NCBI GenBank assembly: GCA_002179805.1
Contig: NAVB01003784.1
Coordinates: 1 to 11,693, forward strand
DNA: 11,693 nt
DNA from: Acanthamoeba lenticulata
Taxonomy: Eukaryota > Discosea > Longamoebia > Acanthamoebidae
Reading direction: 5' to 3'
Positions 7,301-11,693 of the stretch are shown here, piece by piece. The translations under genes and the position numbers were made by a program. The notes beneath the pieces were generated by a model, which was not told the origin of the DNA, did not search any database, and was given only the letters and a program-made list of their open reading frames with translations. Positions within the stretch are counted from its first letter, which is position 1, and the number at the start of each line of letters is the position of its first letter.

Positions 7301-10300
7301 CGCGTCAGTCCCGCCATCACCCACACGATCCCGAGCGCCGCTGCGGAGCACCGTGGTGAGCAATAAATGAAATGATTTATGAATAATTCTTATTAAAATA
7401 AGAATTTGAAAAACGTTTGAAAATTTGAAAAACAAGAATTGGAAATAAAAAAGGCAACCTTTGATGACGTCGGGGAACTCGTAGGAGTGGTGCTGGTGGG
7501 CGTCCTTGTTGGGGTGGTGCGACCCGCCGCCGGAGATGGCCTCGAAGATGACCGCGATCCCGCGCTCGGCCTCGTGCGCCGCCGCGTTGTCGCTCACGAG
7601 CACCGCCTGCACGAACGGCAGCTGCAGACCAACCACCAACCCGACGTCAGCCACGACGACAACGATGATGAAGATGAAAATGATGAAGATGAAGCAGGGG
7701 AGGTACCATGCAGGTCATGTAGATGACCTCGAGCCCAAACTGGGCGATCTCGGGGTAGCGCCAGTGGAGGGCCTGGTCGACGAGGTCGAGGAGGACGCGG
7801 AAGCCGTCCTGCCGCACGAACACGTCCACGTGTGGCCATCGCGCCCGCGACAGGTAGTGCGCCGGGACGGGCCCGCGCGGGCTGTCGTCGCGCGACGACG
7901 ACGACGATGTCGACGACGAGGCAGATGAGGAAGACGAGGAGGACGGGGTCTTGGCCTCGAGGAAGGGCGAGCCGAGGAGGTACTCGATGGCCCCGCGCGC
8001 CGTGTTGGCGTCCATGTCGAGCGCCTTGTTCGGCGCCGGCTGGGCCGCCGAGAGCGACGACTGCGTCGGCGACATGGGCGACGTGGTGGAGCCCATCGGC
8101 ATCATCGACGACGACGACGATGAAGATGACGACGACGACGACGAATAGGACTTGGTCGGCGTGTGGAGGGCGAGCGACGAGGACGACAGCGTCAGCGCCC
8201 CGCGCCCCGCCGGCCCGGACGACGACGAGGCCGTGGCGGTCGTGGAGGCCGCGCCCCCGGCCTCGCTTCGTCGCTTCTTTTGTTGCTGCTGTTGCTGCTG
8301 CTGCTGTTGGGTCATGGCCTGTTGCTGCGCGGCGACGGCCTTGAAGTGGGCCCGGATGCCCATCTCCTTGACCAGCAGGTGCGACCTGAAGTATTGCTTC
8401 AGGGCCAGCATCACCTGCACCATGATGATGAACATGATGATCAAGATGATGATGATGATCAAGATGATGAAGAAGAAGAAGAAGGGCGCATACGGCGTGG
8501 ATGAGGGAGATGATCTGCTTCTTGGGGGTCGGGTTGTCGGCGTTGTCGCCGCCGCCCTCGCCCTGGAGGATGCGGAGGGAGCAGGTGCGGAGGATGTGGA
8601 GGAGCGCCTTGAGCCCGCCCCACCCGTCGGCGTCGAACAGCTCCAGGACCAGCGGGTACGACACCCCGATGCTCAGAAAGTGCGCCGCCGAGATCCTGCC
8701 CCCACCAGCCCGGTGAGCCACACGCACACGCGCGCACCGCACACGCGCGCCGCACACACGCGCGCCGCACACACGCGCGAGGAGGGTACCGGGCGGTGTC
8801 CTGGGGCGTGCCGAGGATCCAGAGGACGCGCTTGACGAGGACCGAGGGCAGGGGCTCGGGGAAGAGGAGGACGCGCTCCATGACGGTCGAGAGGCACGAG
8901 AGGCCGTAGAAGCACAGCGCGATGCCGCCGCACAGGTAGGGCTCCTGCGGCACCTGCAGGAGCGCGTGCACCCCGCCCTTGTCCACAAACTCGTGCGCAA
9001 ACTTCTTGTGCGCAAACAGGCGGTTCAGGAGCGTGAGGCTCTCTGTCGCGCGCCACAACACATGCATGCACATGTACGTCAGGCCTTGGTGATAAAGATG
9101 AAGATGAAGAGGATGGTGAAGATGAAGACGATGAAGATGATGAAGAGGATGGAGAGGAGGAGACGGACCAAAGAGGACGAACGTGTCCGAGAGCTCGAGC
9201 AGGGCGAGCATGAGGTCGACGCCGTTCTCCTGCACGAGGGGCAGGATGATCTCCTGGTACTCGCCCAGGCCGCCCAGGCACCGCACCACTTGCCGCTGTT
9301 CCCGCGTATCGAGTTTTTTAATAATAAATATAAATATAAATAAATAAATACAGTAAAATCGTCAGCAACTTCGCATTTGGACGGCACGTACGAGCTCGGC
9401 CAGGTTGACGACGTCGTCCTTGTCCTTGTCGCCGTCTTTGTCCTTGTCGCTGTCCTTGTCTTCGCTCTGCTGCTGCTGCTTGTCGTCGGCCTCGGGCTGG
9501 TCGGCGCCGGCGCGCTCCTTGCCCTTCTCCTCGGGTGAGGCCGCGGACGGCTCGGCGGCCGCCGCGTCGGCCTGCGCCTGCGGCTGCTCGTGGGCCGACG
9601 GTGGCTGCGGCTGCGGCGGCTGCTGGGCGGCCGGCGTCTTGGCCCAGGGCCGCAGCCCGGCCTTGACGCGCCGGAGGAGGATCGTGGGGACGTCCGTCAC
9701 GATGGCCAGGTCGCCCGTCTCGCCGTCGATGAAGATGGCCAGCAGGCCTGTGTGCGCACACGCACCACCAAAGAGTCCCCACCATCATCATCATCACCAC
9801 CGACCATGACGGCGCGCATGACGTGGCACGGCCTGCGGACGTGGCGTGACGTGGCATGGGGGATGGGGGGGGGCGTACCGGTGGCGTAGGTGCGGAGGGG
9901 CTGCGGGGCCTCCCGGACCCACTTGAGGAGGCGGTGGTAGACCTTCTCCTCCTCGGGGGTCAGGTCGAGGGACCAGTAGCGCAGGGCCTGCGCGCCCGTG
10001 GCCAGCAGGCACCGCGCCGCGGCCGTGCAGAGCTCCTCGCTTTCGTCGAACAGGTGCCGGTAGATGATCTGCTCAACGTTGTTGTTGTCGAGGTCGTCAT
10101 CGTCATCAGCATCATCATCAACAACAACAACATCAAGGTGCGGGGAGGGGAGACGGACGATCTCGGGGAGGCGGCTGCTGTCGAACATGGCCATGAGGGG
10201 CCCGATGAAGCTGACGGGCACGGCCTGGTAGCGCAGGTTCTCCGACTCCTCGTTGGGCTCCGTGTTGACCCGCTGGAACTTGAGGTCCTCCTCCTCAAAG

Positions 10301-10826
10301 ATTTCGCCTAGCCTGCAGGTTGTGCACCACCACCAACAGCAACAAGAAGAAGAAGCAGGTTCAAGTAGCCGTCATTAATCGAACAAGATTTTTGGCAAAT
10401 CAGAAATGAGCTCATGTGTGTAAAGAAAAACAGAGGAGAAGCGCACGAGTTGAGAGTGGCGGTAATCTCCTCCTTGTCAGTGATTTCCTCCTCAACTAGG
10501 TTGGAAATCTTCATCATGACCTCGCGGAGGACCGGCGCTTGAGTGTCCACGGCGGAGAGGCCGGGCAGGAACCCGAGGTCAATGTCACCGTCATCCTCTT
10601 CGTCTTCATTCTCTTCTCCTAGATCTTCAGCGTCGCCTTCCTCTGCAGTGCCTCCCTCGCCGTCTTCATCAGCTGCGGTGCTCATTTCCTCGTCATCTTC
10701 GTTTTCATTTTCATCCTCATCTTCATTTACGTCCTCATCTTCATCGGCGCCATCCATATCCATGACCTCCTCGTCCTCGCTGTCATCTGAGGGTGCAGGC
10801 TGGAATGGGTTGTCCTCCTCGTCCAT
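4357..10826 (-). CDS. DCAF1: DCAF1/VprBP orthologue, CUL4-DDB1 substrate receptor
   Basis: Substrate receptor of CRL4 ubiquitin ligases; it binds DDB1 through a WD40 propeller (family knowledge). 18 exons: 10826-10447, 10312-9879, 9747-9392, 9295-9169, 9084-8790, 8695-8494, 8414-7707, 7621-7459, 7340-7197, 7084-6890, 6814-6652, 6548-6321, 6225-6110, 6007-5819, 5739-5614, 5525-5060, 4970-4849, 4736-4357. Phases all agree, giving 1597 residues (human 1507). Order: acidic N-terminus (1-~110); helical armadillo-like region with LRTYATGLLA and SLACRALLGIARD; a polyQ/polyS insert (~630-770); LisH (~1040-1075, TELLQLVREHL then RKHGLSRTA); LPPFSLLQPHR; KAPVNVASRL; propeller from SRFRPVRVYRDDE (~1180) to VVRLYEVGRKR (~1509); Asp-rich tail. 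WDPR is at 1354-1357, but the second WDxR reads WDLH (1390-1393). Start: an in-frame TAA lies 33 bases before the ATG. One intron is GC-AG. Individual boundaries could shift by a few bases; identity is secure. Confidence 0.95.
5531..5607. repeat. alternating GT/GC tract inside a DCAF1 intron
   Basis: Most of the intron at 5526-5613 is alternating purine-pyrimidine sequence (GT and GC steps on the plus strand). The same character recurs in the introns at 6008-6109, 6549-6651 and 8696-8789, and more weakly at 4737-4848. Confidence 0.7.
5740..5818 (-). other. GC-AG intron of DCAF1
   Basis: The upstream exon ends in SWQCH plus one base (G, 5819) and the next exon starts AC TAC AGC after CTGCAG, restoring a Asp codon and the propeller. 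The donor is GCACGC. The 79-bp intron contains no GT that would keep frame, and reading through it shifts the frame. Non-canonical GC-AG introns are a known minor class. Confidence 0.75.
5771..5797. repeat. three tandem copies of a 9-mer in the GC-AG intron
   Basis: TCAAGAATC followed by two copies of TCAAGAATT, head to tail. The repeat sits inside the intron at 5740-5818. Confidence 0.8.
6575..6648. repeat. GT/GC dinucleotide-rich tract in DCAF1 intron
   Basis: Nearly continuous alternating purine-pyrimidine sequence, including a (GT) run around 6595-6611 and repeated GGCGCGCGTGTGC units. It fills most of the intron at 6549-6651. Confidence 0.75.
7385..7406. repeat. perfect inverted repeat in an AT-rich DCAF1 intron
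   Basis: AATTCTTATT at 7385-7394 pairs exactly with AATAAGAATT at 7397-7406 across a two-base AA spacer. It lies inside the 118-bp intron 7341-7458, which is far richer in A/T than its flanking exons. Confidence 0.85.
8280..8309 (-). repeat. polyglutamine run in DCAF1
   Basis: Ten consecutive Gln codons, a CAG/CAA mix on the minus strand, in the large exon 7707-8414. They are followed by two Lys codons and several Ser runs. The mixed codons suggest selection for the peptide, not only DNA slippage. Confidence 0.9.
8737..8780. repeat. 15-bp tandem repeat in DCAF1 intron
   Basis: CGCACACACGCGCGC at 8751-8765 is followed by a copy at 8766-8780 with one mismatch at its end, and preceded by a shorter degenerate copy. 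It lies inside the intron at 8696-8789. Confidence 0.75.
9314..9350. repeat. 37-bp pure A/T tract in DCAF1 intron
   Basis: An uninterrupted A/T stretch (TAAATA and TAAA units) within the 96-bp intron at 9296-9391. The acceptor next to it (AACAG) has no pyrimidine tract, so the boundary rests on frame and on the GTACGT donor. Confidence 0.8.
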
Positions 10827-11327
10827 GCTGGTCCTGTGCACGCAAGATGCGGCCTCTCTTTATCTTTTATGTGTATTCTTTTTCTCTTGTCTTTCTGAGT
10901 TTTGAATTTTACGGCAAGTTCATCCATTTCTTTACTTTTTTCTTTCCTCCCCCAGAGCTTGGCATGCAAAACATTTGGAGGTGATTTCCAGGTTACCAAT
11001 CAGAGCGCCAGTTGTGCTATTCAACGTGAGTTTCCCTAGGCCACGGTCGCCCGTGCATCGTCGTCCACGACCGTTTGTCTCCGCAAGCTCTTTTGTTCTT
11101 CCTGTTCGACGACGGTGCCAAACACGGGCTGGGGGTTCACGTGCTTGGTTAGGGTGGCCTCAAATCTTGCAATCTCTTGTGGGCAGTTGAGCTCGGAGAT
11201 AATAGAGAGGACTTTGCACAACAAGAACGTACGTCGTATTGGGGTCTCTAGAAGATTTTCATCTTCTTCGGACCGCGATCTTCATCTTCGACTTCGTCAA
11301 ACTGAACGCTCTTCGTGCAGAATAAAG
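10827..11327. other. unresolved interval between DCAF1 and the gene at 11328
   Basis: Divergent promoter region with ambiguous coding signals. On the minus strand a frame is open from about 11277 down to a TAG at 11036-11038 and reads plausibly (LLCKVLSIISELNCPQEIAR), but no in-frame ATG is visible. On the plus strand, 10956-11025 is framed by a strong acceptor (long T/C tract then CCCCCAG) and a GTGAGT donor. GTACGT at 11229 paired with GTGCAG at 11315-11320 could bound a 5' UTR intron of the downstream gene. I could not settle on one model and therefore call no gene here. Confidence 0.45.
10861..10871 (-). promoter_or_regulatory. TATA-like element upstream of DCAF1
   Basis: The minus strand reads CATAAAAGATA, with its end 34 bases before the chosen ATG at 10826. 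It resembles a TATA box and would imply a very short leader. It is the only candidate near the start; the call is tentative. Confidence 0.3.
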
Positions 11328-11693
11328 ATGGCAGACCGAGCGGCACGGTTGCGCAAGAGGGGCTCGCTGCAGTCTAGGGATCGACAAACGATCAGCAAAG
11401 GCTCAGGCGAGCGCCTCTTCTCCGTTCCCAACTTTCTGGAGCTCATCCAGAACAACAACACGAGCCCTATGAGTACCACCTCCTCCCCTCCCCCCTTCGC
11501 TCTTCCGCTTCGTTCTTTTTTCGTTCTTCTTTCCTACTCGGTTACTTGATTGATGACTTGACTTTGGCCTCATCAAACGTCTGCGCAGACAAACGAGCTT
11601 CAGTCATCATCTACGGCAACCGCGGTAACAAAAAATCCATTCGGGCCGGTATGCACGCCTCCCCTCCTCGTGGCTCATCTTGCCAACGGTCAA
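11328..11693 (+). CDS. unrecognised protein, 5' part (runs off the window)
   Basis: Two coding exons fit: 11328-11472 and 11589-11648, joined by a 116-bp GTACCA-GCGCAG intron with matching phase. Another donor (GTATGC) follows at 11649. The visible 68 residues begin MADRAARLRKRGSLQSRDRQ, basic and probably disordered, and continue with RLFSVPNFLELIQNNN. After the junction comes RASVIIYGNRGNKKS, which looks like the start of a folded domain. No family was recognised. The frame is open upstream of the ATG, so the start is not fixed by a stop codon. GTGCAG right before it suggests a 5' UTR intron. It is divergent from DCAF1. Confidence 0.6.

Noticed and set aside
5526..8789. GT/GC-rich tracts as possible telomeric or CRISPR-like repeats
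   Set aside because: They lie inside introns, have no regular repeat-spacer pattern, and are simple dinucleotide sequence.
7594..9015. 473-codon minus-strand open frame
   Set aside because: Only the part at 8494-8695 is in the true frame. The rest runs through introns and through the exon at 7707-8414 in the wrong frame.
10543..10905. Plus-strand poly-Ser frame over the DCAF1 first exon
   Set aside because: It is the complement of GAG/GAC/GAT codons in the acidic N-terminus. The upstream in-frame stop and chaining phases support the minus strand.

Overview
This window looks like a gene-dense stretch of a GC-rich, intron-rich protist chromosome, most likely Acanthamoeba or a close amoebozoan. 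That assignment is inferred from short introns (about 70-134 bp), a GTAC-type donor preference, short intergenic gaps and the eukaryotic gene content. There is no sign of bacterial operons, mobile elements or CRISPR. No RNA gene was recognised.

Layout: (1) 74-1628, plus strand: the 3' part of a six-exon gene for a surface protein. It has an ectodomain resembling the bacterial 'choice-of-anchor K' domain, then cysteine-rich repeats, one membrane helix and a short tail. (2) 2028-3415, minus: ribosomal protein L4 (uL4), complete, three exons, the first coding exon being only the ATG. Genes 1 and 2 converge. (3) 3623-4141, minus: a single-exon, mucin-like, single-pass membrane protein with an internal 48-bp duplication. 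(4) 4357-10826, minus: a complete 18-exon gene for a DCAF1 (VprBP) orthologue, the substrate receptor of the CUL4-DDB1 ubiquitin ligase. I reconstructed it exon by exon; all phases chain and give 1597 residues. (5) 10827-11327: an unresolved interval. (6) 11328 to the end, plus: the 5' part of an unrecognised gene.

The genes do not form a pathway: two are housekeeping (ribosome, ubiquitin ligase) and two encode cell-surface proteins. I see no previously undescribed multi-gene system here. The most notable points are a His in place of the second WDxR arginine of DCAF1, a GC-AG intron in the same gene, two classes of simple-sequence intron within it, the choice-of-anchor K plus Cys-repeat architecture, and the unresolved divergent region near 11 kb.
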